Of a DNA stretch of 64,000 nt, positions 37,019 to 45,876 are shown piece by piece (the first letter of the stretch is position 1; each line of letters opens with the position of its first letter). The translations under genes were made by a program, and so were the position numbers. Under the pieces are notes generated by a model. It was not told where the DNA came from and ran no database searches. It was given only the letters and a program-made list of their open reading frames with translations. Source of the stretch: Shimia sp. SK013 (GTDB lineage: Bacteria > Pseudomonadota > Alphaproteobacteria > Rhodobacterales > Rhodobacteraceae); the NCBI RefSeq assembly GCF_001292625.1, contig NZ_LAJH01000026.1:98356-162355 (forward strand), in the 5' to 3' direction.

Positions 37019-37053
37019 TTTCGCATGATATCCCGCATGGAATCCCGCATTTC
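37019..37053. repeat. Left 12-bp tandem repeats, possible integrase arm sites
   Basis: ATCCCGCATGGA (37030-37041) and ATCCCGCATTTC (37042-37053) are direct repeats with a 12-base period. A weaker third unit, TTTCGCATGAT (37019-37029), precedes them. They end 16 bases before the integrase ATG and about 100 bases from the attL core. The same repeat occurs near the right end at 55455-55478. Confidence 0.6.
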
Positions 37054-37069
37054 ATAAGGAGCTGAGCTC

Positions 37070-38383
37070 ATGGGACTGACCTTAGATCGTGGCCGATACT
37101 ATTTCGTGCTGAACGTGCCTGATCATCTATTTGGTAAAGTACTTGGCCGGTCCGGGCAGCCTGTCCGTCAAATCCGTCAGGCCCTAAAAACAGCTGATTT
37201 GACTGTTGCAAAACGAAGGGCCTTTGAAGTCGAGGAACTTAAACAAGCTGAGTGGGCGCTGCTGGAATGTGGGGAGGAAGCCCTCGCATATGAAAAATAC
37301 GAGGCCGCGAAAAAGGTAGCCGAGGGGCGTGGGTTTGTTTTCATGCCGATGTCTGAAATTCTGGCCTTGCCTATCGAGGAAAGTATCGCGCGCATCGAGG
37401 CAATTATGCCAGATAACAAATTGGCCCCGCACCCCGTTATTCAGGCTCTTCTCGGGACTATTCCACGCGCTCTCCCCACCTTGTCCCAAATTCTCGCCGA
37501 CTACATTGAACTGACGGCAACAAAACACATCAGGAAATCTGAGCGGCAAAAGCATCTCTGGAAACTTCCAAGGACGCGTGCCGTTGCGAACTTCGAAGTG
37601 GCTGTCCCAGAGCGAAGGGCGTCGGGGATCAATGAAATCACCCGCGCTGATGCCCTGAAATTTCGGAAGTGGTGGGCCACTCGCGTTGATTCAGGCGAAA
37701 CACGGGCAGAAACGGCGAATAAGGACTTTGGCCATCTTTCCCAACTGTTCCACGAATGGTGTGAGCTAAAGGGTCATACCGAGTTCAACAATCCATTTGC
37801 GAAGATGCGTTTTGATAAAGCCGTCGATCCTCTCGTTTCCCGTCCGGCATTCTCACGTGAGTGGGTGTCGGAGAAGTTGCTCGCAAAAGATGCTTTTGAA
37901 GGGCTGAACTTTGAGGCCGCCGACGCTCTATTGGCGATGGTCAACACCGGCTTGCGGCCCTCCGAAGTCCTCTCATGCCCGTTAGAGGATTTCTGCTTGT
38001 CCGAAGAGATCCCCTTCATTCGTGTCGCTCCCAACGGGCGGGAACTCAAACAACGCCATACGGCACGTGAAATCCCTCTTCTCGGCATTTCTCTGGACGC
38101 AATTAAACGTATTGTTGCGCGTGGCGGGATCAAGCGGTATCGGCACAAAGCCAGCCATTGGTCGAGTTTGGTGAACAAGTTCCTGGCAAACAACGGGCTG
38201 AAAGAGACACCAGATCACACGGCCTACAGCTTACGCCATTACGTCGAAGATATGCTGTTGTCTGTGGGCGTGGATGACCGCGTGCGGGCCGATATCCTTG
38301 GCCATAAGTACCAACGGCCTGTTTATGGCTCCGGTGGTGGTCTGCCGATGCGGCGGGCTGCTCTCGCTAAGATTGCCCTCTAA
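37070..38383 (+). CDS. Tyrosine recombinase / integrase
   Basis: This is a 437-residue integrase. The N-terminal ~60 residues (RYYFVLNVPDHLFGK, RQALKTADLTVAKRRA) form the arm-binding-type domain, and a long helical core-binding region spans about 60-250. The catalytic domain has NTGLRPSEVL (Arg), AYSLRHYVED (Arg), DILGHKYQ (His) and the nucleophilic Tyr shortly after (RPVYG). AAGGAG lies a few bases before the ATG. Its position next to the tRNA-Ser end identifies the tRNA as the attachment site. The 12-bp repeats overlapping its leader suggest autoregulation by arm binding. Confidence 0.9.
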   Translation: MGLTLDRGRYYFVLNVPDHLFGKVLGRSGQPVRQIRQALKTADLTVAKRRAFEVEELKQAEWALLECGEEALAYEKYEAAKKVAEGRGFVFMPMSEILALPIEESIARIEAIMPDNKLAPHPVIQALLGTIPRALPTLSQILADYIELTATKHIRKSERQKHLWKLPRTRAVANFEVAVPERRASGINEITRADALKFRKWWATRVDSGETRAETANKDFGHLSQLFHEWCELKGHTEFNNPFAKMRFDKAVDPLVSRPAFSREWVSEKLLAKDAFEGLNFEAADALLAMVNTGLRPSEVLSCPLEDFCLSEEIPFIRVAPNGRELKQRHTAREIPLLGISLDAIKRIVARGGIKRYRHKASHWSSLVNKFLANNGLKETPDHTAYSLRHYVEDMLLSVGVDDRVRADILGHKYQRPVYGSGGGLPMRRAALAKIAL

Positions 38384-38879
38384 CCCTGCACCTTGTTCCA
38401 AATTTTTGAAATAACTCCATTATCGGCGCTCGCGGTTACAACTATAACAACCACAACCCAAACGCCCAGCATTGAGTTCTGTCTAACTGTCTGTGGCAGC
38501 GGGGTGCGAATATACCCACGCAACAAAAGGCCAGGAAGGACCCAAACTTTCACACTGCATTGTCAGTAGAGGGTAGGGTAACACTTTGTGAGCCAGTACT
38601 GAAAGAGGCTGACGTTTCCCCTGTAGGTCCTCCCCGTCCTCCCCAAGAAGATTTTAGGACAGTATATAATATACTTAGGGGAAATTCACTTTCCCCAAAC
38701 CCTCCCCAAGGTCTCCCCCTTGCTTCCCCAATTCAATTGGGTTTGCCGTCCTGATCTGGGCCATCGACCAAAATCATCAACGACGCTGGAAAAATACCCA
38801 TTCGTGCGGAGTTATTTTGGGTCCGTTTAGGCGAGACGCATATAGCTGCCCTCAAAAATCTAGAGCTCATCCACATCCG
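38384..38879. other. Convergent intergenic region with clustered palindromes
   Basis: These 496 bases separate the convergent integrase and primase genes. The right half holds two perfect 15-base palindromes, AGTATATAATATACT (38661-38675) and CCCAATTCAATTGGG (38727-38741). Between them is a hairpin, GGGGAAA-TTCAC-TTTCCCC (38678-38696). Five or more CTCCCC/TTCCCC units lie around them (about 38628-38730). An AT-rich core plus short iterated units near a P4-type primase fits a replication origin. A role as a bidirectional terminator is an alternative. I see no supportable gene. Confidence 0.45.
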
Positions 38880-40421
38880 TTACCTCCAAGACAAGTCCAG
38901 GACTTTCGAATATCCGTTGGATTTTCGGGTCTCATAACCCTTCTCAGTCAGCAATCGTTGAAATGTCCACGATTTCACGTGAGCAGTCCCATTGCAGTCA
39001 GCCCAATCAATGAACCGAGTATAGAGCTCCTTTAGGTCCAAGCGTTTTCCAATATCTGACCGCGTTACGTCAGCAAGGAATTCACCCACTGGGTCGGCTT
39101 GGCGCAGCAGCCTATCCCTGAGGGCCAGCATCATCGGTGGAGGGTCAATGCCCGGCGGCGCACCTTTGCCTTTATCCAACCGTTCGGCATATTTCTTGTA
39201 CCCCGCGAGCATCCAATTCAGAATTCCCGACAATTCATCTTGAAGAGCCGCTTCAACCTTGCGCGGGTCTTTGCGCTGCTTCTCGGGCAGTTTGTGCAAT
39301 TCAACGTCGAACGGAATAAAAACCAAGCGGCGGCGCAGCCCTTCGTCCTCCTCCACAATCCGTGGCGTTCTGTTGAATTGGAGCACTGGGATCGCAGTCG
39401 GCGTGTATTTGAAGGGGTTTTGGTGAAGCGCGCGGGCCATTCTGGCATCCCCTCCGGTAAAGCCCTTTATAGCCTTCCCCGAAAGCGTGTCCGTCATCCC
39501 AGGCTCTGAGGCATAAACCATCCTCGCCGACGGCATGTTCATTTCCTCAGGCGTTGCCCTGCCCGCGTGTTGGGTTGCTGTTTTAAGGAAGACTTCAATC
39601 GGGCAAGGGACGGCATAATCACCCAGAACTTTAGAAAACACATTCAACAGGGTGGATTTTCCGTTTCCTCCGGAGCCGCGAAACAAAAGCATGGCTTGGC
39701 TATTGTTACGGCCAAACAGCATCGCGCCTGCACACCTTTGAAAGCAGGAACGAACATCATCGTCCAGGAACACGGTGCGCAACATGGCTTTGAAATTTGG
39801 ACAGGTTGCAGTTGGGTCATAGGTAACGTTTGCCGCCCGTGTCGGTCTATGTTCGCGAAGGTGTGCTCCAAAAAATGCATTGGCCCAGACCCCCATTGCG
39901 GAGGCATTTCGCTTGCGTTGCGCTGGGAACCCTGGACTGTTGGCGAATGCATCCAGATCAATACAGCCGTTTGTGACAGTGAAGAGTTCTGGGGCCAGAT
40001 CCAATTGATCAATCGAGACAGCACACTCAGTTTTTAACGCCTCAAGCGCGTGCCTACGCATGCTCATGTTGCCGCAACGGTTAGAAAAACGAATTAGATC
40101 ATCGGGAAATGGATGCTCGCTGCGGTCAAAAGTATGCTTTGTACGGTCAAGTTCACGAATGGCCTGGGCCTCTTCAGCCACCAGCTCGCCAAGCGTTGCT
40201 GCAAGTTTTGCAGCTTCGATCTCTCCTTGTGCAAGATCATATTTGGAGCCGTTCCAGACAGCCCACCCTCGGCTGACAATATTGATTATATTGTCCCCAT
40301 ATGCCGCTTTCAGACGACGTGCATTTCCCAAGTCATTAAGGGGCTGTTGGGCCCGCTTGAGGAGCATTTCTACCCTTTCACCAACACCTTTTCTTGTTCG
40401 AGATCCAGTTTCATCAAACAC
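38880..40421 (-). CDS. D5/P4-family phage or plasmid primase-helicase
   Basis: This is a 513-residue protein with a D5_N-like region (about 100-215, with ATCPNFKAMLRTVFLDDD) and a superfamily 3 helicase domain. The Walker A is FRGSGGNGKSTLLN (about 259-272), followed by the Walker B region MVYASEP (about 310) and the sensor region IPVLQFNRTPRI. The C terminus has a poxvirus-D5-like helix-turn region. There is no N-terminal primase (TOPRIM or Prim-Pol) domain. The start is a GTG with GAGGAGGG 7 bases upstream. Such proteins replicate satellites and integrative elements. Confidence 0.85.
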   Translation of the reverse strand: MFDETGSRTRKGVGERVEMLLKRAQQPLNDLGNARRLKAAYGDNIINIVSRGWAVWNGSKYDLAQGEIEAAKLAATLGELVAEEAQAIRELDRTKHTFDRSEHPFPDDLIRFSNRCGNMSMRRHALEALKTECAVSIDQLDLAPELFTVTNGCIDLDAFANSPGFPAQRKRNASAMGVWANAFFGAHLREHRPTRAANVTYDPTATCPNFKAMLRTVFLDDDVRSCFQRCAGAMLFGRNNSQAMLLFRGSGGNGKSTLLNVFSKVLGDYAVPCPIEVFLKTATQHAGRATPEEMNMPSARMVYASEPGMTDTLSGKAIKGFTGGDARMARALHQNPFKYTPTAIPVLQFNRTPRIVEEDEGLRRRLVFIPFDVELHKLPEKQRKDPRKVEAALQDELSGILNWMLAGYKKYAERLDKGKGAPPGIDPPPMMLALRDRLLRQADPVGEFLADVTRSDIGKRLDLKELYTRFIDWADCNGTAHVKSWTFQRLLTEKGYETRKSNGYSKVLDLSWR

Positions 40422-40744
40422 GTCAAAACCCTCCTCAATCTATTGAAGAAGGTGCCTAAATGGTAAACCTAGTGTTAACAGGTTGAATTTTTTACGGTGC
40501 CTCCAAAACGCGCTCCAGTATTTGAGCTACCCTCACGCACTCCGAGGTATCGCGGCATTAAGGATACTTTCCTGATCAATGGGCTGAAAATCAAAAGCGC
40601 AGTGATCAGGAGGGGGGGAGGCAGTCATTCGCCGCGATGTACACCAAAGGCATAGTTGCGGGACAAAGCGTAAGTTCGCTGCTCTTGCACCAAAATGGCA
40701 GCTTGTTGCGCTTCGCTGACGTCAGAACAAGAGTGAGAAACGTA
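40422..40744. other. Intergenic region with primase promoter and degenerate repeat
   Basis: These 323 bases lie upstream of the leftward primase and downstream of the leftward catabolic operon. An imperfect inverted repeat, AACCT-AGTGTTAAC-AGGTT (40465-40483), sits about 45 bases before the primase start and may be an operator. Positions 40661-40692 match 55885-55916 at 28 of 32 bases. No terminator with a clear T run is seen for the operon. Confidence 0.4.
40661..40692. repeat. Degenerate 32-bp repeat, copy 1
   Basis: This segment, beginning GGACAAAGCG and ending TTGCACCA, is 28/32 identical to 55885-55916, just outside the right end of the island. GCG-TTCGCTGC text of this kind is scattered in Rhodobacteraceae intergenic DNA and probably derives from old mobile-element or repeat debris. 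Confidence 0.45.
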
Positions 40745-41557
40745 TTATTTCTCACTTGGTTTGAGATACGTCCAAAGATTACCTTTAGGTAATGGACCTT
40801 TGTTGCGCCCCCCTTGTTGGGTCTGCTCCCAGGCGTGTGCCAGGATGCCAACTGACCGAGACAGGCAGAACAGTCCGCGCGCGAGTGGGGCTTCAAAGCC
40901 AAGCTCGGCGTAAATTACGGCGGTCGCGCCATCAATGTTCATCGGGATCGCCCGGCCTTTGATATCTGACAGGTGTTCCTCGATCCGCTGTGCAATGTCT
41001 CGCGACCCGCCTGAAACCACACCGTTGTCTTGTGCAATTTTTACCAGTTCCATCAAGCGCGGAGCGCGCGGATCGCGTGTGTGAAAGCGATGCCCGAAAC
41101 CGGGCATGTATTTTCCATGGTGTGCTGTCCAATGCTCTACAGCCCGCCCTGCCGCTGCATCCGGCGTGTCACCTTCATCAACAAAGGACAATGCAAGCCG
41201 GTAAAGAGAGACTGCCTGCTCGCCTGCACCACCATGCACATCGCCCAACATGTTTATCCCTGTCGCCATGGCGCTGTTCAGCCCGACCCCGCAGGTCGCG
41301 GCCATACGGGCGGCGGCGATGGATGGTGCCTGTGGGCCGTGATCAACGGCTGCCGTCAGAGCCGCTTCAAGCAACCGCGCCTGACCCTCGGATGGCAGAT
41401 CGCCGCGCAGGCAAAGCCAGATCATGTCCACGAATCCGATCGTGCCGATCAAGTCCTGGATAGGGCGGCCACGTATGTCGATTTGGTTCGGCTCCATCCG
41501 GATAAGGGCGGTCTGCCACCAATCCTCGGCTTCTTTGCGTCCTGAGGGGTCCATCAT
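40745..41557 (-). CDS. Citrate synthase-fold lyase (citryl-CoA lyase-like)
   Basis: This is a 270-residue protein of the citrate synthase family, about two thirds of full length. GVGLNSAMATGINMLGDVHGG (about 91-111) carries the first histidine region, PGFGHRFH (about 154-161) the second histidine-arginine motif, and PMNIDGATAVIYAELG (about 207-222) the aspartate region. Short members of this family act as citryl-CoA or related 3-hydroxyacyl-CoA lyases in the cleavage direction. Its start overlaps the CoA-transferase stop by 4 bases. I infer that it cleaves the CoA ester made by that transferase. It is the last gene of the operon. Confidence 0.8.
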   Translation of the reverse strand: MMDPSGRKEAEDWWQTALIRMEPNQIDIRGRPIQDLIGTIGFVDMIWLCLRGDLPSEGQARLLEAALTAAVDHGPQAPSIAAARMAATCGVGLNSAMATGINMLGDVHGGAGEQAVSLYRLALSFVDEGDTPDAAAGRAVEHWTAHHGKYMPGFGHRFHTRDPRAPRLMELVKIAQDNGVVSGGSRDIAQRIEEHLSDIKGRAIPMNIDGATAVIYAELGFEAPLARGLFCLSRSVGILAHAWEQTQQGGRNKGPLPKGNLWTYLKPSEK

Positions 41558-42747
41558 ATCGCGCCTTCCTTTTTCAGGGTCGAGATCTGGGCATTGTTAT
41601 AGCCGAGCTCTGTCAGAATTTCGTTTGTATGGGCGCCCAATGTGGGGGGAGGCGAATTGACTTTAGGGGCCATGCCATCAAGCTTGGCACCGATGCCGAC
41701 CAGTTGCAGATCCTCAGGGCCAATTCGGTGGGTTTGCAGCAGGCCCCGATCAGCAAGTTGCGGATGCGCCAGCGCTTCGGGCACCGACCAGACAGGGCCT
41801 GCGGGAACGCCCTGTGCAGTCAGTTTTTCGACCCAATCAAGGGTGGGGGCGGTTGCAAAGGCCGCTTCTAGTTCGGCGGTCAGGGCGGCGCGGTTGGCCA
41901 GTCGGTTCTTTCGGTCATCAAAACGCGGGTCCTGGGCAAGGCCGGGTTTGCCGATTATTTGGCACAAAGCCTCGAATTGTTCCTGCTTGTTGGCCGCAAT
42001 GTTCATCACGCCATCGGCGGTCCGGAACGTGCCAGACGGGCTGGCGGTGAAATTGACATTGCCGTTCGGCGTGGGGGTCTGCCCGGCGATCAGATGGTTC
42101 GAAACCACCCAACCCATTGTCGCAATGACGGCCTCAAGCATCGAGACGTCAATGAATGTGCCGCGATCTTGTGCCTTATTGGCAAGGGCGGCGGCCACGG
42201 CAAAGGCCGCTGTCATACCGCCAATGGTGTCGGCCATCGGGTAGCCCACCCGGTAGGGGGCGGTGTCACCGTCGCCGGTGATCGACATCACGCCACTCAT
42301 CCCTTGTACAATCTGGTCATAAGCGGGCAGTTTCGCCAGCGGGCCATCCTGACCGAACCCAGAGATAGCACAATAAACAAGGCGGGGGTTTTCACGGGCC
42401 AGCGTATCGTAGCCAAGGTTCAGGCGTGCCATCACCCCGGGGCGAAAATTCTCGACCAAGGCATCGGCTTTTTGCACCAGCTCCCTCAGAATACGTTTTC
42501 CGGATGTCGATTTCAGGTTCAGCGTGATTGACCGTTTGCCCGGGTTTTGCGCCAGAAAGGACACGCCCATCAGATCGGCGTTGCGTGCGGGGTCAGCCCC
42601 AAGCTGGCGCGCAAGATCACCGGTGCCCGGGGTTTCGACCTTGATTACCTCGGCCCCCATATGGGCCAGTTGGTGGCAGCAGAACGGACCGGCGAGCACA
42701 TTGGTCAGATCAAGAATGCGAATGCCCTTCAATGGTGCCTGCGTCAT
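41554..42747 (-). CDS. CaiB/BaiF-type (family III) CoA-transferase
   Basis: This is a 397-residue class III CoA-transferase. It opens with GIRILDLTNVLAGPF and AEVIKVETPGTGD, has NPGKRSITLNLKS and VENFRPGVMARLNLGYD, and the catalytic Asp in PAYDQIVQGMSG (about 144). The C-terminal PAGPVWSVPEALAHPQ is also typical. It transfers CoA from a donor such as succinyl-CoA or acetyl-CoA to a carboxylic acid. It overlaps both neighbours by 4 bases, and with the citrate-synthase-like lyase it suggests activation and cleavage of a hydroxy-acid product. Confidence 0.9.
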   Translation of the reverse strand: MTQAPLKGIRILDLTNVLAGPFCCHQLAHMGAEVIKVETPGTGDLARQLGADPARNADLMGVSFLAQNPGKRSITLNLKSTSGKRILRELVQKADALVENFRPGVMARLNLGYDTLARENPRLVYCAISGFGQDGPLAKLPAYDQIVQGMSGVMSITGDGDTAPYRVGYPMADTIGGMTAAFAVAAALANKAQDRGTFIDVSMLEAVIATMGWVVSNHLIAGQTPTPNGNVNFTASPSGTFRTADGVMNIAANKQEQFEALCQIIGKPGLAQDPRFDDRKNRLANRAALTAELEAAFATAPTLDWVEKLTAQGVPAGPVWSVPEALAHPQLADRGLLQTHRIGPEDLQLVGIGAKLDGMAPKVNSPPPTLGAHTNEILTELGYNNAQISTLKKEGAI

Positions 42748-44192
42748 TGTCCGCGCCCCTCGTGCACAACCTTGGCTGCAGTGAAAAATTCACGGCAATA
42801 GCTGCCTTTTTCCGGCGCACCATAGGATGATCCTTTACGGCCGGTGAATGGGGCGTGAAAATCCATGCCTGCCGTGGGCAAATTGACCTGTATCATACCT
42901 GCCTCAGCGTTCTGCGAGAAATGGTCGATCTTGGCCACATCCCGCGAGACGATGCCCGCTGATAAACCGAATTCGCAGTCGTTGGCGGTGGCAAGTGCGG
43001 CATCATAGTCCGGCACGCGCAACACAGCAGCAATCGGGCCAAAGATCTCGTCACGCGCTATTGCGGCCTGTGGTGACACATCCGTAAACAGGGCAGGTGC
43101 AAAGTAATGTCCGGGAGTTGTCGATGTCACTTCGCCGCCGCCTGCGGCAAGTGTTGCGCCGTCAGCCACTGCTTGGGAGATGTATCTTTTGTTTATGGCC
43201 AGCTGCGGCTCACTGGCCACCGGGCCAATCTGGGTTTTCGGCGCGCGCGCATCACCGACCCTAAGGTCTTTCATTGCGGCACAAAGACGGTCCACAAATG
43301 CGCCGTGTATTCTCTCTGTGACGATCAGGCGGGATGAGGCGGTGCATCGTTGGCCGGTTGAGAAAAAGCTGCCCTGCATGGCGCAGTGAACCGCCAGATC
43401 CAGATCCGCATCATCCAGCACAATCAATGGGTTCTTGCCCCCCATCTCAAGTTGCATTTTGGCCCCACGCGTGAACAGCGCGGCACCAATCTTGCGTCCG
43501 ACAGGTGTGGAGCCGGTGAAGGTGACACCGGAGACCTTGGGGTGGTTAACGATCGCTTCCCCCACTTCACCGCCCGTACCCATCACAAGATTGAACACGC
43601 CCTCAGGCAGGCCCGCCCGGGCAATGATGTCGGACAACATCCATGCCGATCCGGGCACCAGTTCGGCAGGTTTGAACACAACCGTGTTGCCATAGGCCAG
43701 TGCGGGTGCGATTTTCCATGCCGGAATTGCCAGCGGAAAATTCCACGGTGTGATTACGCCTACGACGCCAATTGGCTCGCGGAGAACCTTAAGCGACACA
43801 CCTTCGCGCAGAGATTGGTAGATATCGCCGGTTGTGCGATACGCCTCGGCCGCAAAATATTTGAACAGATGCCCGGTGCGATGCGCTTCTGCCTTGGCCT
43901 CAGCTAGGGTTTTGCCTTCTTCGCGGGCCAGCATATCGCCCAGCTCGTCCACACGGGCGAGGATTTCTGACCCAATGCGGTCCAGCGCTTCGAACCGTAC
44001 CAGAGGCGATGTCGCACGCCATTTCGGAAAGGCAGCGGCCGCGGCTTCGATCGCGTCAACAGTCTGGTTGGCACTAGCCTGAGCATAATGACCAATCGTG
44101 TCGTTCAGGTCCGAGGGGTTGATATTGGGCGCGGCATCGTGGCCTACGGCCCATGTTCCGGCGATATAGTTAGGGAACAGGTCGGCAGTCAT
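42744..44192 (-). CDS. NAD(P)-dependent aldehyde dehydrogenase (ketoglutarate-semialdehyde dehydrogenase-like)
   Basis: This is a 482-residue aldehyde dehydrogenase. The cofactor region is [22 protein letters not shown] (quoted in part) with FTGSTPVGR, the general-base Glu lies in [18 protein letters not shown], and the nucleophilic Cys in [16 protein letters not shown]. The FSTGQRCTA signature is characteristic of 2-oxoglutarate-semialdehyde dehydrogenases. The start at 44192 has GGAGG 7 bases upstream and overlaps the previous stop (ATGA). In this operon it probably oxidises an omega-aldehyde formed after removal of urea and an amino group, but no aminotransferase is encoded here. Confidence 0.88.
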   Translation of the reverse strand: MTADLFPNYIAGTWAVGHDAAPNINPSDLNDTIGHYAQASANQTVDAIEAAAAAFPKWRATSPLVRFEALDRIGSEILARVDELGDMLAREEGKTLAEAKAEAHRTGHLFKYFAAEAYRTTGDIYQSLREGVSLKVLREPIGVVGVITPWNFPLAIPAWKIAPALAYGNTVVFKPAELVPGSAWMLSDIIARAGLPEGVFNLVMGTGGEVGEAIVNHPKVSGVTFTGSTPVGRKIGAALFTRGAKMQLEMGGKNPLIVLDDADLDLAVHCAMQGSFFSTGQRCTASSRLIVTERIHGAFVDRLCAAMKDLRVGDARAPKTQIGPVASEPQLAINKRYISQAVADGATLAAGGGEVTSTTPGHYFAPALFTDVSPQAAIARDEIFGPIAAVLRVPDYDAALATANDCEFGLSAGIVSRDVAKIDHFSQNAEAGMIQVNLPTAGMDFHAPFTGRKGSSYGAPEKGSYCREFFTAAKVVHEGRGQ

Positions 44193-44881
44193 AGCACTTC
44201 CTCCAGAACTGGTCGCCACCCGATATCTTCATGCCGGTGGTCCACAGTGTTCACGTAAAAATAGGTCGGGCCGTGATAACCTCGGCATACCCGCCCGTCG
44301 GCGCGGCTGGCGACGGGTTCGGCCGTCCAACTGACCGCACCGAACCAATTCCACAAACCGTTATGCGTGGAGTTCAGATGATCCGGGCCAAGCGGGGTAG
44401 TATTATCTGTTGCATCGGGCTTGGGTGCGTTCGACGCGGTACCGCCCACAAACGCATCCCATTCATTGGGTCGGGTCGCTCCCTGATAGGGGTCATCACA
44501 GGGGGTATTACCGCCGGTCAGCAACCGGCAGCGAAACTGCCTGCCATCAATCGACACCTCTTTACCAAAGACATACCCGGCCTGATCCAAATCCTGCCAG
44601 CTGACGCGGGTCAGAAGCATCCGGTCGGCCACAAGGTACCGGATGCCTCCCCGCTGAAACACATGCCAGTTCAGACGCTCAGAAGGGTCTCCGGGGCTGT
44701 CTATAAGGGACCAGTTGTCCCAATCCGGGTCACGTTCGAACTCGGGGATATTACCGGGTTGCAGACCCTCGTAAGGACAAAGTGCTGCAAGATCCGTGAT
44801 CCAGGGTCGGGTTGCCGGGGCAAGGACCTGTCCTGCATGGGATAGCCCACCGAGCGGCTGGATTCCGATGTATTCCATCAT
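44189..44881 (-). CDS. Uncharacterised aromatic-rich protein in the ureohydrolase operon
   Basis: This is a 230-residue soluble protein that I cannot assign. It begins MEYIGIQPLGGLSHAGQVLAP and has many tryptophans (DPDWDNWSLID, LNWHVF, NGLWNWFGAVSW). Near residue 105 is GYVFGKEVSIDGRQFRCRLLTGG, and it ends RVCRGYHGPTYFY followed by GWRPVLE. The RGYxxxxYxxxx...GxRPVLE ending recalls uncharacterised proteins seen in Bacillus-like bacteria and C-type-lectin-like or SUMF1-like folds; this is a weak, memory-based comparison. It overlaps both neighbours by 4 bases, so it is part of the pathway, perhaps as an enzyme or binding subunit. Confidence 0.65.
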   Translation of the reverse strand: MMEYIGIQPLGGLSHAGQVLAPATRPWITDLAALCPYEGLQPGNIPEFERDPDWDNWSLIDSPGDPSERLNWHVFQRGGIRYLVADRMLLTRVSWQDLDQAGYVFGKEVSIDGRQFRCRLLTGGNTPCDDPYQGATRPNEWDAFVGGTASNAPKPDATDNTTPLGPDHLNSTHNGLWNWFGAVSWTAEPVASRADGRVCRGYHGPTYFYVNTVDHRHEDIGWRPVLEEVL

Positions 44882-45876
44882 ATCCCTGTCACCGGCTGAG
44901 TGCGGAAGCGGCGCAGGATACGGAACAGCATTTCCGCCGCCAGAAATTCCGTGCGCTCTGACGGGTCAAGCGGCGGTGAGACCTCGACAATATCCAACCC
45001 TCCCAAGGGTGCCTCAGCCAACCCGTCGAGCATATCATAATACTGACGAGGTGTGATGCCGCTATGTACGATGGAACCTGTACCGGGAAGATAACCGGCG
45101 TCCATTGCATCAATGTCAATCGACAGATAAAGCTCGTCGCAACCCTGCATGGCATGTGCAAGGGCCTGGCGCATAACCTCTGCCGCCCCAATTTCATGCA
45201 CATCAGAGGCCGAAAACACCCGACCGCCCTGTTTTTCGATCAGGGCCAGATCGCCGCCATCGACCCAGCCTGCGATGCCGACCCAGACCATATTTGACAC
45301 ATCAATGTTGGGCAGTTCAGAAATCCGGCGCGCATTGGTCGCGTGGTTGTGGCTGCCCCATGCGCCCAGCCGGTCGGAGAAATCCAGATGACCGTCGATC
45401 TGGATATACCCAAAACGTGCGTTTGGCGCGCGTTTAGCCAGCCCACGGGAATACCCCAGACAGGCTGGAAAGCTGTTATAGTGATCACCGCCCAGTGCCA
45501 GAGGGATCGCGCCTGCAACGGTCAATCCTTCGGTCATTGCGGCGATGGCCTGTGTCGTTGCATCAACGTCTTGCGCCGTGATCTCTGCGTCCCCGCAATC
45601 GACCAACCAATCCGCTGCAGGCACGGTATGGCGGCTCGTGTCAGGGTCAAAGCTGCCCCCCTGCGGGCGCATGGCTTGCAAAAGGGTTGTCGCCCTGCGC
45701 AATGCTTCGGGTCCGAGTCTTGTGCCAAGACGGCTGGAATGTGTCCAGTCGCTCGGCATGCCCACCACGCCGATTTGGTCCATACTGACATCGGCCACGT
45801 CGCGTAAAGGCCCATCAAACAGCCGATATCCCGGTTGAGTCAGGGGCGGGTGGAATGTTGTAATCGCTTCAGTCAT
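44878..45876 (-). CDS. Agmatinase/arginase-family ureohydrolase with intact metal site
   Basis: This is a 332-residue ureohydrolase, which removes urea from a guanidino substrate using two metal ions. All metal ligands are present: His132 (LGGDHYNS), Asp161, His163 and Asp165 (QIDGHLDFSD), Asp254 and Asp256 (LSIDIDAMDAGYLPG). Glu298 of DIVEVSPPLD is also kept. One deviation is DGHLD in place of the usual DAHLD. It is the only one of the four ureohydrolase-like proteins of the operon that should be catalytic. It overlaps the genes on both sides by 4 bases. Its substrate is unknown. Confidence 0.9.
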   Translation of the reverse strand: MTEAITTFHPPLTQPGYRLFDGPLRDVADVSMDQIGVVGMPSDWTHSSRLGTRLGPEALRRATTLLQAMRPQGGSFDPDTSRHTVPAADWLVDCGDAEITAQDVDATTQAIAAMTEGLTVAGAIPLALGGDHYNSFPACLGYSRGLAKRAPNARFGYIQIDGHLDFSDRLGAWGSHNHATNARRISELPNIDVSNMVWVGIAGWVDGGDLALIEKQGGRVFSASDVHEIGAAEVMRQALAHAMQGCDELYLSIDIDAMDAGYLPGTGSIVHSGITPRQYYDMLDGLAEAPLGGLDIVEVSPPLDPSERTEFLAAEMLFRILRRFRTQPVTGI

